Shown piece by piece: positions 1-11,153 of a DNA stretch of 64,000 bases. The translations under genes and the position numbers were made by a program. The stretch comes from Roseobacter weihaiensis (lineage in GTDB: Bacteria; Pseudomonadota; Alphaproteobacteria; Rhodobacterales; Rhodobacteraceae): NCBI RefSeq assembly GCF_020622345.1, contig NZ_JACNMO010000007.1, forward strand, positions 161,290-225,289, written 5' to 3'. The notes beneath the pieces were generated by a model. It was given only the letters and a program-made list of their open reading frames with translations, ran no database searches and was not told the DNA's origin. How positions within the stretch are numbered: position 1 is the first letter of the stretch; each line of letters opens with the position of its first letter.

Positions 1-1002
1 CCCGATGCCGCCTTTCTCAAAAACGTCGCGGGCGGTGGCTTCGGCCGCCTGGGCGGCCTCGGCCCCGTGCAGGAGCGTTGTGACCTCATTTGCCAAGCGG
101 ATCTTGGCCGCGTTGATCTCGGATCCCGCCAGCGCGCCAAGCCGGTCACATTCCGCCACGGGCAAGTCGGTAAAGAGCTTGAGAAACCGGCCGACGTCCG
201 GGTCCGCCACATTGCGCCACCACTGCCAGAAGTCGTAGGGCGACATCATGTCTTCATTGAGCCAGACCGCCCCTTCGGCTGATTTGCCCATCTTCTTGCC
301 ATCCGCGCGGGTCACCAGCGGTGTCGTCAGACCATAAGCATCCGCCTGATCGACCCGCCGGATCAAATCGGCGCCCGAGACGATATTGCCCCACTGATCC
401 GAGCCCCCCATCTGCAGGCTGCACCCAAAGCGCCGGTTCAGCTCCAAAAAGTCATAGGACTGCAAAAGCATGTAGTTGAATTCGATAAACGAAAGCGGCT
501 GTTCCCGGTCGAGCCGGGATTTGACGCTCTCAAACGCAAGCAGGCGGTTGATGGTAAAATGCTGGCCGATATCGCGCAGGAAATCGATGTATTTCAACTG
601 GTCCAGCCACTCGGCATTGTTGACCAGCGGCGAATCCAGCGGCCCGTCACCATAAGAAATGTAGCGCGAGAAAACCTTGCGGATGCCGCCTGCATTCTCG
701 TTGATCTGCGCCACCGTCAGGATTTTGCGCATCTCATCCTTGCCCGACGGATCACCCACCTTTGTCGTGCCGCCGCCCATCAGGGTGATCGGCCGATGCC
801 CGGTCTTTTGCAGCCATCGCAGCAGCATGATCTGAACGAGGTTCCCGATATGCAGGCTGGTCGCTGTCAGGTCGAAACCGATGTAGCCCGTGACAACCCC
901 GGAGATCAGCTTTTCGTCCAGCTCCTGCAGATTTGTGCAATCCGCGATAAAGCCGCGGGTGCTCAATTCATGCAGAAACTCGGATTTGGGATGGTAGGTC
1001 AT
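1..1002 (-). CDS. tyrS: Tyrosyl-tRNA synthetase, 3' part cut off by window edge
   Basis: Charges tRNA-Tyr with tyrosine in the cytoplasm. The minus-strand reading frame starts with ATG at 1002 ([13 protein letters not shown]) and stays open to base 1, giving 334 residues of a family usually about 415 long, so the C-terminal S4 RNA-binding domain lies outside the window. The class I signature appears as HIGN near residue 51, and the second signature as KMGKS in the expected place near residue 240. It is divergent from anmK, with only about 65 bp between the starts, so promoters for both must lie around 1003-1067 or overlap coding sequence. The identification is secure. Confidence 0.95.
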   Translation of the reverse strand, partial: MTYHPKSEFLHELSTRGFIADCTNLQELDEKLISGVVTGYIGFDLTATSLHIGNLVQIMLLRWLQKTGHRPITLMGGGTTKVGDPSGKDEMRKILTVAQINENAGGIRKVFSRYISYGDGPLDSPLVNNAEWLDQLKYIDFLRDIGQHFTINRLLAFESVKSRLDREQPLSFIEFNYMLLQSYDFLELNRRFGCSLQMGGSDQWGNIVSGADLIRRVDQADAYGLTTPLVTRADGKKMGKSAEGAVWLNEDMMSPYDFWQWWRNVADPDVGRFLKLFTDLPVAECDRLGALAGSEINAAKIRLANEVTTLLHGAEAAQAAEATARDVFEKGGIG

Positions 1003-1067
1003 GGGTCTTGCTCTCAGGCTGGCATTCTGCGCACTCTATAGGCGCAGAGCAGGCAAAGGAAAAGGCT

Positions 1068-2195
1068 TTGGCAAGGGCCATCTCAAAAACGGGCAGCCTC
1101 ACCGCCTTGGGCGCGATGAGCGGCACCTCGCTGGACGGGGTGGATGCGGCCGTCGTCGTGACCGACGGTCACCGGATCGAAGGGTTTGGCCCGACGTTCT
1201 ACCGGCCCTATGAACCCTCCGAACAGCAGGTGCTGGCGCGGGCGCTGGGTCAGTGGCGCGGGCAGGCGGTCGATGCCGCCACGGATGTGGTGGAGCAGGC
1301 GCATCTGGCGGCCCTTGAAGACTTCGAAGACGTTGATCTGGTGGGCTTTCATGGCCAGACTCTGGCCCATGCCCCGCGGACGCAAGGCACCTTGCAGGTG
1401 GGCGATGGCGCATGGCTTGCCACCGCGCTGGACCTGCCGGTGGTTTGGGATTTCCGCAGTGCGGATGTGGAGCTTGGCGGCGAGGGCGCACCCCTCGCGC
1501 CCTTCTTTCATTTCGCCTGCGCCCACTACATCGGGGCCTCCGCGCCGCTTGCCTTTCTGAACCTCGGCGGCGTGGGCAACCTGACCTATGTGGATCCTTC
1601 CTTTTCGCGCCCCGAGATGGCCGGCGCGCTGCTGGCCTTTGATACGGGGCCGGCGAATGCGCCGATCAACGATCTGCTGCGCGCGCGCCTTGATCTGCCC
1701 TACGACAAAGACGGTCGCATCGCGCGGCAGGGCCGGGTCGAACAGGGCGCGCTTGAGCTGTTTCTGGCAGAACCCTACTTTGCACGCATGCCGCCGAAGT
1801 CACTGGATAGAAACGATTTTTCCGAGATGATCGCGCTGGTAAGCGAGCTGAAGGATGCCGATGCGGCCGCCACGCTGACGGGTATGTCGGCGGCCGGTGT
1901 TCTGGAGGGGCTGCGCCACTGCCCGTCGCCCCCGGTGCAGATGCTGGTGACGGGGGGCGGGCGGCGTAACCCGGTGTTGATGGAGATGCTGTCGGTCGCG
2001 CTGGATTGTCCGGTGAAACCTGTCGAAGAGGTCGGCCTCGACGGGGATATGCTCGAGGCGCAGGCCTTTGCCTATCTGGCGGTTCGGGTGGCGCGGGGCT
2101 TGCCCACATCCTGCCCCGGCACCACCGGGGTGCGCGCCGCCGTGGGCGGCGGGACGGTCAGCTATCCCGCCGTGGCACAGCAGGTGGCCCATTAG
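1068..2195 (+). CDS. anmK: Anhydro-N-acetylmuramic acid kinase
   Basis: Phosphorylates and opens 1,6-anhydro-MurNAc recovered from the cell wall, giving MurNAc-6-phosphate in peptidoglycan recycling. The glycine-rich N-terminal motif MSGTSLDG, a DTGPAN motif in the middle and VTGGGRRN near the C-terminus are typical. I place the start at TTG 1068: it has AAGGAAAAGG just upstream and puts the MSGTSLDG motif about 17 residues from the N-terminus, as in the family. The in-frame ATG at 1008 would add 20 residues without family character and nearly abut the tyrS start. The stop overlaps the convergent cupin gene by 4 bp. Confidence 0.9.
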   Translation: MARAISKTGSLTALGAMSGTSLDGVDAAVVVTDGHRIEGFGPTFYRPYEPSEQQVLARALGQWRGQAVDAATDVVEQAHLAALEDFEDVDLVGFHGQTLAHAPRTQGTLQVGDGAWLATALDLPVVWDFRSADVELGGEGAPLAPFFHFACAHYIGASAPLAFLNLGGVGNLTYVDPSFSRPEMAGALLAFDTGPANAPINDLLRARLDLPYDKDGRIARQGRVEQGALELFLAEPYFARMPPKSLDRNDFSEMIALVSELKDADAAATLTGMSAAGVLEGLRHCPSPPVQMLVTGGGRRNPVLMEMLSVALDCPVKPVEEVGLDGDMLEAQAFAYLAVRVARGLPTSCPGTTGVRAAVGGGTVSYPAVAQQVAH

Positions 2196-2611
2196 TGTCG
2201 GGGAATGTCAAACCCCGGCGGCGCAAGCGTGAACCCGTCAAAGCTGAAGCCGGGGGAGACCGTGCAGCTGACCAGCGTATACCCTCCGGTGCTGCGCGCC
2301 GCCTGCCAATGGTCTTTGGGCACAATGATCTGTGGCCGTGAAACAGTCAGATCGGGCCCCAGCAGATGATCCTGCGCCGGGCCACGCTCTGACGCGCTGA
2401 GCGACAGCATCAGCGGGGCCCCCGCGTGATAAAGCCAGATTTCCGTCGCATCGACCCGGTGCCAATGGCTCCGTTCCCCCACGGCCAGCAGAAAATAGAT
2501 ACAGGTCCCGCTGGGTCTGCCGTCATTCTCCGCGACCCAGGTCTGGCGATAATGCCCGCCTTCGGGGTGGGGGCTGAGACGGAGGGTTTCGATGATCTCT
2601 TGTGCTGTCAT
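2192..2611 (-). CDS. Cupin-fold protein, DUF985 (Cupin_5) family
   Basis: A 139-residue protein starting [19 protein letters not shown]. The [10 protein letters not shown]-terminus, the [12 protein letters not shown] metal-binding-like motif and the [14 protein letters not shown]-terminus match the DUF985 cupin family, whose biochemical role is not settled. A longer upstream frame exists up to 2944, but its first 110 residues are arginine- and proline-rich and antisense-like, so I start at ATG 2611. Its stop overlaps that of anmK by 4 bp. It lies about 100 bp downstream of the GNAT gene on the same strand, with a GC hairpin between them. Confidence 0.8.
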   Translation of the reverse strand: MTAQEIIETLRLSPHPEGGHYRQTWVAENDGRPSGTCIYFLLAVGERSHWHRVDATEIWLYHAGAPLMLSLSASERGPAQDHLLGPDLTVSRPQIIVPKDHWQAARSTGGYTLVSCTVSPGFSFDGFTLAPPGFDIPRH

Positions 2612-2656
2612 AGAGGTCAGGCTAGCCGGGCGCGCAGGCCGCGCTGCGGTGTGGTG

Positions 2657-2677
2657 CTGCGGCCTCGCAGGCCGCAG
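2657..2677. repeat. Perfect 9-bp GC hairpin with 3-nt loop
   Basis: CTGCGGCCT, loop CGC, then AGGCCGCAG, in the gap between the GNAT stop (2718) and the cupin start (2611). No T tract follows on either strand, so it is not a classic terminator. It could be an extragenic palindrome or an mRNA-stabilising stem. Confidence 0.6.
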
Positions 2678-2717
2678 GCTGAAAGCGTGCTCAGGGCCGT
2701 TTGCAGGCACGCGTCTG

Positions 2718-3229
2718 TCACAGCACGAACTCGTAGAACACCAATGACTCTTCGGTGCCGGGAGGCAGATCCGAATAGGGGCCGCGCGCTTGAAACCCGA
2801 GTTTTTCATAAAGCTTCTGCGCATGCGTAAACTGCGCCGCGGTGTCCAGCAAAACCCGTTTGAACCCATCCGCGCGGGCCTGATCCACCAGCGCCTGCGA
2901 CAGGCGTGCGCCTGCGCCGGTCCCGCGCGCCGCGTCGCGGACAAAGACCCGCTTGACCTCCGCGTCGCGGGCGTTGAGCGGGTGGGTCATGCCACAGCCC
3001 ACCGGCGCGCCGTCAATTTCAGCCAGCAGGATCACTCCACGGGGCCGCGCATGTTTGCCCGGTAACGCCGCCATCAGCGCGGCATAAGCGTCCTGGGGGT
3101 AAAACGTCTCCATCATGGGCCGTATCGCGGCGCTGAAGTTCAGCAGATAGTCGCGATATTCCCAACAGAGCTGTCGCACCGTCTCGATGTCGGCGGATGT
3201 TTCCGCCCGGCGGATCACTACCTCCGGCA

Positions 3230-3230
<1 letters not shown>
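2718..3230 (-). CDS. GNAT-family N-acetyltransferase
   Basis: A 170-residue acetyl-CoA-dependent acetyltransferase of unknown substrate. The acetyl-CoA loop is visible as RDAARGTGAGARL near residues 105-117, preceded by the EVKRVFV strand and followed by YEKLGF, the usual last motif of the fold. Its ATG shares one base with the TGA of eno (TGATG), so it is probably translated from the eno message by coupling. Nothing in the sequence identifies the acetyl acceptor. Confidence 0.85.
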
Positions 3231-4564
<1,334 letters not shown>

Positions 4565-5437
4565 CTAGGCGGGGCCGGGCTGCACCCTTCTTTCGCGCCA
4601 GAGCGTGTAGAGCCCCGACGCCACGATGATCGCGGCTCCCAGCAGGGTAAGGGCGTCGGGGTCTTCGTCAAAAACGCCAATGCCGATGACGAGGGCAAAA
4701 AGGATGCGCGAATACCGAAACGGGGTGACAAAGCTGATCTCGCCCAGACGCATGGCGGCGATGATCGCATAATAGGCGAAGATGCCGATGACAAGCGAGC
4801 TCAGCAGATAGACCCAGGTCAGCCCCGAGAGCGGTGCGAGGGGCGACGCATTGAGCCAGAGCATCAGGGCCGCGGCCGGGATCAGCACCAGAAAACCCAG
4901 AAAGCTGAGTTGCAGCGAGGAGGTTTCGCGCGGGATGCGCCGGGTGGCGAGGTCCCGGATGCCCAGCCCGATGACCCCCTGCACGGCAAAAAGGGATTGC
5001 CAGTCAAAGCCTTCCATGCCGGGCCGGATGATCAGCAAGACACCCAAAAAACCCACCAGGACCGCCGTCCAGCGCCGCCAGCCGACGGTTTCCTGCAAAA
5101 AGAGTGCCGCGCCAAGTGTCACGAAAAGCGGGGTCGCCTGCAGGATTGCCGAGGCGGTGGAAAGCGGGGTGAGGGCGATGGCCGTCACAAACCCGATGGT
5201 GCCCACCAGGTCGCCCGCGGCGCGCAGCAGGATCGCCGGGCTCAGCATCCGGCGGGTGAACAGCGCCTGACCCTGCAGCCGCAGCACAGCCGCCAGCAGC
5301 AGCGCGCTGCCCAGACCGATCATGCCCAAAATCTGCCCGATGGGCAGACTGGCGGCCATGAATTTGATCAGCATGTCCTCGATCGCAAAGAGCAGCATCG
5401 CGCCGACCATCAGGCCAGCACCGCGCAGGTTGTCCAT
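4565..5437 (-). CDS. DMT-superfamily (EamA) membrane transporter
   Basis: A 290-residue inner-membrane protein with about ten hydrophobic segments arranged as two EamA repeats, typical of drug/metabolite exporters. The first half (GAMLLFAIEDMLIKF) and second half (LGIRDLATRRIPRE onward) show the internal duplication. Substrate cannot be told from sequence; related alphaproteobacterial proteins export small metabolites. It lies between eno and the NYN gene on the same strand. A second, different EamA protein is encoded at 8362-9249. Confidence 0.85.
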   Translation of the reverse strand: MDNLRGAGLMVGAMLLFAIEDMLIKFMAASLPIGQILGMIGLGSALLLAAVLRLQGQALFTRRMLSPAILLRAAGDLVGTIGFVTAIALTPLSTASAILQATPLFVTLGAALFLQETVGWRRWTAVLVGFLGVLLIIRPGMEGFDWQSLFAVQGVIGLGIRDLATRRIPRETSSLQLSFLGFLVLIPAAALMLWLNASPLAPLSGLTWVYLLSSLVIGIFAYYAIIAAMRLGEISFVTPFRYSRILFALVIGIGVFDEDPDALTLLGAAIIVASGLYTLWRERRVQPGPA

Positions 5438-5493
5438 GATGTGTCCTGTCCGGAAGGTCCTGCTGTCGGTCTAGGCTCTGCGATGCGGGATGT

Positions 5494-6213
5494 CTAGCGC
5501 GGCGGTTTCCTGGAGCGGATCAAAATGGTATTGCCCGCGCTTTTCGTTTCAATCTTGTCCGAAAGCGCTTTGACCAGCCCACTGAATTTCGCATGCCCAT
5601 AGCTGCGCTGATCGAAATCGGAATGCGATGCCGTAATGGCGTTTTTGATCTGCCCGAGGCTGTACCAGTCGTCGTCCTGCTCAATGCTGTTCATGGCGTT
5701 GCGGATGCGCTGGTAGGCGTGGTTGAGCGGGAGCGCCGATTTGGATTTGTCCGCCGGGGCTTCATCGTCCTGAATGCCGGGCAGGTTTTCGATCAGAATG
5801 AACCGATTGCAGACGTTGCGCAAAGCTTCGGGCGCCTTGGTCTCGCCAATCCCGATGACCATGAGCCCGTCTTCGCGCAGGCGGTTTGCAAGGGCAGTGA
5901 AATCACTGTCGGACGAGACGATCACGAACCCGTCAAAACGCCCGCCATGCAGGATGTCCATTGCGTCAATCACCAGCCCGATGTCAGAGGCGTTCTTGCC
6001 CGTGGTGTTGGCGGTGTCCTGATGGGCGACCAGACCGAGGCTGAGGATCTGCTCGGACCATTTGTTCAGCTTCCCGCTGGACCAGTCGCCATAGACCCGG
6101 CGCAGGGCGGGCTCCCCGATCCGGTTGACCTCGTCCAGAAGGGCGCTGGCGTATTTTGCCGGGACGTTGTCTGCATCAATCAGCACAGCCAACAGGGGGC
6201 GGTCTCTTGCCAT
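5494..6213 (-). CDS. NYN-domain (PIN-like) protein with C-terminal OST-HTH/LOTUS-like domain
   Basis: The 239-residue product begins with a NYN/LabA-like nuclease-fold domain: LIDADN at residues 11-16 gives the first acidic cluster, and VSSDSDFTALANRLREDG near residue 110 gives the second, both expected for metal-dependent RNase folds. Residues about 165-235 look like the small winged OST-HTH (LOTUS) RNA-binding domain often attached to NYN. I start at ATG 6213 because the longer frame upstream overlaps the mur gene antisense. A 12-residue in-frame extension to 6246 is also possible. The likely role is RNA processing or turnover; the target is unknown. Confidence 0.8.
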   Translation of the reverse strand: MARDRPLLAVLIDADNVPAKYASALLDEVNRIGEPALRRVYGDWSSGKLNKWSEQILSLGLVAHQDTANTTGKNASDIGLVIDAMDILHGGRFDGFVIVSSDSDFTALANRLREDGLMVIGIGETKAPEALRNVCNRFILIENLPGIQDDEAPADKSKSALPLNHAYQRIRNAMNSIEQDDDWYSLGQIKNAITASHSDFDQRSYGHAKFSGLVKALSDKIETKSAGNTILIRSRKPPR

Positions 6214-6242
6214 TCTCAATCGCTTTCCGGTTTGGGAGTTTA

Positions 6243-6656
6243 TCATTTCTTTTTCGACGGGACGCCGTAGAGTTCCAACCGGTGACCGCGAAGTTCGTAG
6301 CCCAGTTTTTGCGCGATGCGTTCCTGCAGCGCCTCGATCTCGGCATCGACGAATTCGATCACCTCGCCCGAATTCATGTCGATCAGATGGTCGTGGTGGT
6401 CCCGTTCGGCGTCTTCGTAGCGGGCGCGGCCGTCGCCGAATTCGAGCTTGTCGAGGATCCCCGCTTCTTCGAACAGCTTGACCGTGCGGTACACCGTGGC
6501 GATGGAAATGCCACTGTCGATTGCGGAGGCGCGGGCATAGAGGTCTTCGACGTCGGGGTGATCGTCGCTGTCTTCCAGAACCTGCGCAATGATGCGCCGC
6601 TGTCCGGTCATGCGCAGGCCCATAGCCTCGCAACGTATCAAAATCGGTTTGCTCAT
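6243..6656 (-). CDS. mur: Fur-superfamily metalloregulator, Mur type
   Basis: A 137-residue DNA-binding repressor. The winged-helix segment is LRMTGQRRIIAQVLED and ISIATVYRTVKLFEEAG; the dimerisation half has HHDHLIDMNSG and ends HRLELYGVPSKKK. In enterobacterial Fur the region after HDHL carries a CxxC pair; here those positions are Met and Ser, so the structural zinc cysteines are missing. That and the C-terminal ELYGVP ending fit the alphaproteobacterial Mur branch (manganese-responsive) rather than an iron-dependent Fur. It is the first gene of the leftward group and is divergent from the rhlE helicase gene. Confidence 0.85.
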   Translation of the reverse strand: MSKPILIRCEAMGLRMTGQRRIIAQVLEDSDDHPDVEDLYARASAIDSGISIATVYRTVKLFEEAGILDKLEFGDGRARYEDAERDHHDHLIDMNSGEVIEFVDAEIEALQERIAQKLGYELRGHRLELYGVPSKKK

Positions 6657-6992
6657 CGGGCCCGTTCCTGTCGCGTGGTGGCAAGGTTTACCCCTCTTTA
6701 TGCAGAGGGGCTAGCCAAGTTTTGGTCTTTTGGTTGACTTATGTCTGCAAAACACCCAAGTGAAGCCTAGGCGATGCCTTCTGCCGCGTGAGCAGTGCCA
6801 GACAAGGATCCGTTTGTGATCGACTGTCTGCCCAGAGAGGTCCGCCGACGTTCCCAAAATCACGCGTGGGGCCGACCGCGATAGACAGGTACAGAGCGCA
6901 GGCCTCGTACCGATGGTCTGCTTTGCCTGCCTAAATGTCGCCCTTACCGGCGGCCCAAATGCGCGGCAGCGTGCGGCGCAGGAAAGACTGAG
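6657..6992. other. 336-bp divergent intergenic region between mur and rhlE-like gene
   Basis: No convincing gene is present. It must hold promoters for mur (left) and the helicase (right). A 7-bp hairpin lies at 6691-6710. A TTGACT hexamer at 6734-6739 could be a rightward -35 element, but no good -10 follows at 16-18 bp. The long space before the helicase could be an extended 5' leader. Confidence 0.6.
6691..6710. promoter_or_regulatory. Inverted repeat CCCCTCT-N6-AGAGGGG upstream of mur
   Basis: Perfect 7-bp arms around TTATGC, 35-54 bp upstream of the mur ATG. It is well placed for an operator or leader hairpin of mur. It does not resemble the AT-rich Fur/Mur boxes I know, so the bound factor, if any, is unknown. 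Confidence 0.4.
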
Positions 6993-8288
6993 ATGAGTGA
7001 TTTTGACATGATGAGTTTACCACCGAAACTGGTGGCGCGGCTGGCGGCCATGGGCATGAAAGACCCCACGCCGATCCAGAAACAGGCCATTCCATACGCG
7101 TTGAACGGGCGCGATGTGATGGGACTGGCGCAGACCGGCACCGGCAAGACGGCGGCCTTCGGGGTGCCGCTGGTGGCGCAGATGCTGGAGTTGGAGGGGC
7201 GTCCCGCGCCCCGGTCCGTGCGCGGTCTGGTGCTGGCCCCCACGCGGGAGCTGGCGACCCAGATCAGCGTGAACCTGCGCGCCTTTGCCGAGACCACACC
7301 GATCAAGGTGGCGATGGTTGTGGGCGGGCAATCGATCAACAACCAGATCAAACGGCTGGAGCGGGGGGTCGATCTACTGGTGGCCACGCCGGGCCGGCTG
7401 CTCGATCTGATGGATCGCCGGGCCGTGCGCCTGGATGAGGCGGTGTTTCTGGTGCTGGATGAGGCAGACCAGATGCTGGACATGGGCTTCATCCATGATC
7501 TGCGGAAGATCGCAAATGTGATCCCGAAAGAGCGCCAGACGATGCTGTTTTCCGCCACGATGCCAAAGCAGATGAACGAGCTGGCGCAAAGCTATCTGCG
7601 CAGCCCGATCCGGGTGGAGGTCTCGCCCCCCGGCAAGGCCGCCGACAAGGTCACCCAAGAGGTGCATTTCATCGCCAAGGCGGAAAAATCGAACCTGCTG
7701 ATCGAATTGCTGGACAAGCACCGCGAAGAGCGGGCGCTGGTTTTCGGGCGTACCAAGCACGGCTCCGAAAAGCTGATGAAGTCGCTGGTCAAGGCGGGCT
7801 ATGCGGCTGGATCCATTCACGGCAACAAAAGCCAGGGTCAGCGGGACCGCGCCATCGCCGCCTTCAAATCGGGGGAGATCAAGGTGCTGGTGGCCACGGA
7901 TGTGGCGGCGCGGGGTCTGGATATTCCGGATGTGAAACACGTCTACAACTACGATTTGCCGAATGTGCCGGACAACTATGTGCACCGAATCGGGCGAACC
8001 GCGCGGGCGGGCAAGGACGGGGCCGCGATTGCCTTTTGTGCGCCCGATGAAATGGGCGAGCTGAAAGCGATCCAGAAGACCATGGGGGTCAGCATTCCCA
8101 TAGGCTCTGGCAGGCCTTGGGAGGGGGCGGATATTCCGGCCGGCGAAACGCCCAAGGGGCGCGGACGGGGCCGGCGGCCCGCCAATACCGGCGGGCGTCC
8201 CGGCACCCCCGCCGGGCAGCCCAAGAAACCCGGCAGCCGTCGGCGGCGGCGCAGGGGCGGCAAACCGGGGGGCGCTGCGGCCTCCTGA
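6993..8288 (+). CDS. rhlE: DEAD-box ATP-dependent RNA helicase, RhlE-like
   Basis: Unwinds RNA using ATP; such helicases act in ribosome assembly and cold adaptation. At 431 residues it shows the Q motif (GMKDPTPIQKQAIP), Walker A AQTGTGKT, PTRELA, VATPGRLLD, the DEAD box (VLDEADQMLDMGF), SATM, and the helicase C motifs ATDVAARGLD and HRIGRTARAG. The C-terminal tail from about residue 375 is rich in Arg, Gly and Pro (KGRGRGRRP and GSRRRRRRGG), a usual RNA-binding extension. It is divergent from mur and followed after 73 bp by a transporter gene. Confidence 0.92.
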   Translation: MSDFDMMSLPPKLVARLAAMGMKDPTPIQKQAIPYALNGRDVMGLAQTGTGKTAAFGVPLVAQMLELEGRPAPRSVRGLVLAPTRELATQISVNLRAFAETTPIKVAMVVGGQSINNQIKRLERGVDLLVATPGRLLDLMDRRAVRLDEAVFLVLDEADQMLDMGFIHDLRKIANVIPKERQTMLFSATMPKQMNELAQSYLRSPIRVEVSPPGKAADKVTQEVHFIAKAEKSNLLIELLDKHREERALVFGRTKHGSEKLMKSLVKAGYAAGSIHGNKSQGQRDRAIAAFKSGEIKVLVATDVAARGLDIPDVKHVYNYDLPNVPDNYVHRIGRTARAGKDGAAIAFCAPDEMGELKAIQKTMGVSIPIGSGRPWEGADIPAGETPKGRGRGRRPANTGGRPGTPAGQPKKPGSRRRRRRGGKPGGAAAS

Positions 8289-8361
8289 AAGCGGCATAGG
8301 GGCGGCACGTCGGCGTGAGAGGGGCAATTGACATCCGCGCGCACGCGTCTTTGATGCAGCC

Positions 8362-9249
8362 ATGGACCGCAAATCGCACATGGACACCTTCGGGGCTGTC
8401 GTACTGATCGCCTTTGCGCTGCATCTGGCGTTCAATCAGGTGGTCATCAAGGTCACCAATGGGGGGTTCGGGCCGATTTTCGCCGCCGGGCTGCGCTCTG
8501 CCGGGGCGGTGGCTGTGCTGCTCCTGTGGATGCGGCTGCGGGGGATTCCGCTCTGGGTGCCGCGCGCGGCTGTCCCCGCCGGAATTCTCGCGGGGTTGCT
8601 CTTTGCGCTCGAGTTCATGGTACTGTTTTCCGCGCTGGATTTCACCACGGTCAGCCGCGCCTCGGTGATCTTTTACTCCATGCCGGTCTGGCTCGCGATT
8701 GCGAGCCATTTTCTGATCCCCGGCGACGCGATGACGCGGCTCAAGGGGCTGGGGCTGGTAATGGCCATGGCCGGTGTGGCGCTTGCCCTTCTGGACCGCA
8801 GTGATGTCAGCGCCAGCCTTGCGGGAGACCTGATGGCGCTGACCTCGGCCCTGTGCTGGGCTGCCATCGCGCTCTGCGTCAAGATCACACCGCTGAGCAC
8901 CGTGCCGCCGGCGCAGCAGCTGATGTTTCAGGTTGTGATCTCCGCGCCTGTGCTGCTTTTCGCGGCCCTGCTCACGGGCGATCTGATGCGCGACCCGCAG
9001 CCGATCCATTATGCCGGCATCGCCTTTCAGATCATCGCTGTCGCGAGCCTGGGGTTTCTGGCGTGGTTCTGGCTGCTGACGATCTACCCTGCGTCCTCGG
9101 TCGCCTCTTTCAGCTTTCTGTCGCCGATTTTTGCGGTGATCCTGGGCTGGCTTTTGCTGGATGAGCAAGTCGGGCCGCAGGTCTGGGGGGCGCTCGGGCT
9201 GGTGTCGGGCGGCATTTATCTTATCAACCGCCGATCCCGCAGGGTTTAA
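8362..9249 (+). CDS. DMT-superfamily (EamA) membrane transporter
   Basis: A 295-residue protein with ten predicted membrane segments in two EamA repeats, starting [21 protein letters not shown] and ending in a cytoplasmic INRRSRRV tail. An alternative start is ATG 8380. The substrate is unknown. It is not a close copy of the EamA protein at 4565-5437. Its stop overlaps that of convergent selO by 4 bp (TTAA at 9246-9249). Confidence 0.85.
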   Translation: MDRKSHMDTFGAVVLIAFALHLAFNQVVIKVTNGGFGPIFAAGLRSAGAVAVLLLWMRLRGIPLWVPRAAVPAGILAGLLFALEFMVLFSALDFTTVSRASVIFYSMPVWLAIASHFLIPGDAMTRLKGLGLVMAMAGVALALLDRSDVSASLAGDLMALTSALCWAAIALCVKITPLSTVPPAQQLMFQVVISAPVLLFAALLTGDLMRDPQPIHYAGIAFQIIAVASLGFLAWFWLLTIYPASSVASFSFLSPIFAVILGWLLLDEQVGPQVWGALGLVSGGIYLINRRSRRV

Positions 9250-10658
9250 GTGCCGCAGAAGGTGGCGGCGACGCGTTCGTCCTTGGTGGGCGCGCGCATC
9301 AAACCTGTATCCTGCGTGTCAAAGGGATCCGTCAGGGCCGCCATCAGGCGGTGAAAAGGCGCGTAGTCCGCGGCGACGGCGGCCTGGATCATTTCTTCGA
9401 TCCGGTGGTTGCGCGGGATCACGCGGGGCGAGGCCGCCTGCATGGTAGCTTGCGGGTCTTGCTCCGTTGCGAGCCGGGCGCGCCATCCTTCGGCCCAGGC
9501 GTCAAAGGCATCCCGGTCCACGAACTGGTCTCTCGCGTCTGACCGGGCCAGCGCGTCAAAGGTATTGGTGAAATCCGCCCCCTGGTCCTGCATCAGGGTC
9601 AAAAGCCCCTCGATCAGCGGCACGTCCTCGGGCGTGGGGCCCGTCAGACCGATCTTGGCCCCCATCCGGCGCAGCCACGCCGCCTCTGTCTGGCCCGGCA
9701 TGGCATGCACGATCTGCGTGGCTTCCGCCACGGCGGCCTGTGGATCGTCGAGCTGTTGCAACAGGGACGTGGCCAGCTGTGCCATGTTCCACACCGCGAT
9801 ATGCGGCTGGTTGGAATAGGCATAGCGCCCGGCCCGGTCGATGGAGCTGAACACCGTATCGGCGTGATAGTCGTCGATAAACGCGCAAGGCCCGTAATCG
9901 ATGGTCTCGCCCGAGATGGCGCTGTTATCGGTGTTCATCACCCCGTGGATGAAGCCCACCGACATCCATCCGGCGATCAGCTCGGCCTGTGCGGCACAAA
10001 CCGCGCGCAGCAGGCCCAGCGGGCCGTCCGCCTGCGGATAGTGCCGCGCGATGGCGTAATCGGTCAGTTGGCGCAGCTCGTCGATCTGGCGGCGGTGGGC
10101 AAAGACCTGGAACGTGCCCACGCGCAGGTGGCTGGCGGCCACGCGCGTCAGCACCGCACCGGGCAGCACGGTTTCGCGGATAACGTCTTCTCCGGTCAGC
10201 GTGGCGGCCAGCGCCCGCGTTGTGGGAATTCCCAGCGCATGCATCGCCTCGGAGACGACATATTCGCGCAGCACCGGCCCAAGCCAGGCGCGCCCATCGC
10301 CCATCCGCGAATAAGGCGTGGGGCCGGAGCCCTTGAGCTGAATGTCATAGCGGCGACCGTCGCTGCCGATCACCTCGCCCAGCAGCAGCGCCCGCCCGTC
10401 CCCAAGCTGCGGGTTGTAACTGCCAAACTGATGACCGGCGTAAAGCTGCGCCAGCGGGGCGGCCCCCTCGGGCAGGTCCACGCCTGAAAAGACGGCGGCG
10501 CGCTCGGCCTCTGTGGCGGCGGACAGACCCAACAGCGCGCCGAGGCTTTCGTTATAGGCAATCAACTGCGGCGCGCGCACCGGAACCGGGTTCTGGCGGG
10601 TGTAAAAGCTGCGCGGCAGACGGGCGTAGCTGTTGTCAAAAGGGGCGGTAATGCTCAT
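9246..10658 (-). CDS. selO: Protein adenylyltransferase SelO (YdiU)
   Basis: A pseudokinase-fold enzyme that transfers AMP to protein hydroxyls, linked to redox stress. At 470 residues it is near the family norm. Typical blocks are [53 protein letters not shown] and the metal/nucleotide block [20 protein letters not shown]. The C-terminus [14 protein letters not shown] is also conserved. SelO proteins often end with a Cys near the C-terminus; here the last residues are ATFCGT, which keeps that cysteine. It is followed on the same strand by a GNAT gene's upstream region. Confidence 0.93.
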   Translation of the reverse strand: MSITAPFDNSYARLPRSFYTRQNPVPVRAPQLIAYNESLGALLGLSAATEAERAAVFSGVDLPEGAAPLAQLYAGHQFGSYNPQLGDGRALLLGEVIGSDGRRYDIQLKGSGPTPYSRMGDGRAWLGPVLREYVVSEAMHALGIPTTRALAATLTGEDVIRETVLPGAVLTRVAASHLRVGTFQVFAHRRQIDELRQLTDYAIARHYPQADGPLGLLRAVCAAQAELIAGWMSVGFIHGVMNTDNSAISGETIDYGPCAFIDDYHADTVFSSIDRAGRYAYSNQPHIAVWNMAQLATSLLQQLDDPQAAVAEATQIVHAMPGQTEAAWLRRMGAKIGLTGPTPEDVPLIEGLLTLMQDQGADFTNTFDALARSDARDQFVDRDAFDAWAEGWRARLATEQDPQATMQAASPRVIPRNHRIEEMIQAAVAADYAPFHRLMAALTDPFDTQDTGLMRAPTKDERVAATFCGT

Positions 10659-10703
10659 GGCACCAATATAGGGCGCGGGCGGAGCCGCCGCTACCCGCCG
10701 GTC

Positions 10704-11153
10704 TCAGAAGGTTTTGGTCATCAGCATGTAATCCGCCCGCGGCGTGAACCCGGCACGGGCGTAGAGGCGCTGGGTCGCCTCTGCGGTGCGGTTCACCTCA
10801 AGGTGCAGGGCTTTCAGACCGGCCCCGGCCAGTGCGCGCGGCAAGGCCTGCAGCGTCTCTGTCGCAATGCCGCGGCCGCGCACACCGGGCCGCACGTAGA
10901 TCTCGTCGATGAAACCGTCAAGGCCGCCGAATTCCAGGGACCAGCCGAAGGTGACGACAAGATACCCGATGGGCGCGCGCGGCGGCCCGATCAGGTAGGC
11001 GGCCCCATGCGGGATCCCCTCCAGCAGCGGCTGCAGCCCCTTGCGACGCTGGTCGGCGGGCAGGGTAATGCCCTCTTCGGCGTGGAAGGCCCCCACCAGC
11101 GCGTCGAGCTTTTCAAGGTGATCGGGCCGGGCAAGGGTCAGGGCGGCACTCAT
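10704..11153 (-). CDS. GNAT-family N-acetyltransferase
   Basis: A 149-residue acetyltransferase. The motif block IYVRPGVRGRGIATETL (RxxGxG acetyl-CoA loop) and the ALHLEVNRTAEATQRLYARAGF segment mark the fold clearly. Its ATG overlaps the TGA of the nucleoside hydrolase gene by 4 bp (11150-11153), so the two form a translationally coupled pair. The substrate is unknown; the pairing does not by itself link it to nucleosides. Confidence 0.85.
   Translation of the reverse strand: MSAALTLARPDHLEKLDALVGAFHAEEGITLPADQRRKGLQPLLEGIPHGAAYLIGPPRAPIGYLVVTFGWSLEFGGLDGFIDEIYVRPGVRGRGIATETLQALPRALAGAGLKALHLEVNRTAEATQRLYARAGFTPRADYMLMTKTF

Noticed and set aside
4565..9249. The two EamA transporters as a duplicated repeat
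   Set aside because: The protein sequences differ throughout and belong to different subgroups; no DNA-level duplication is seen.
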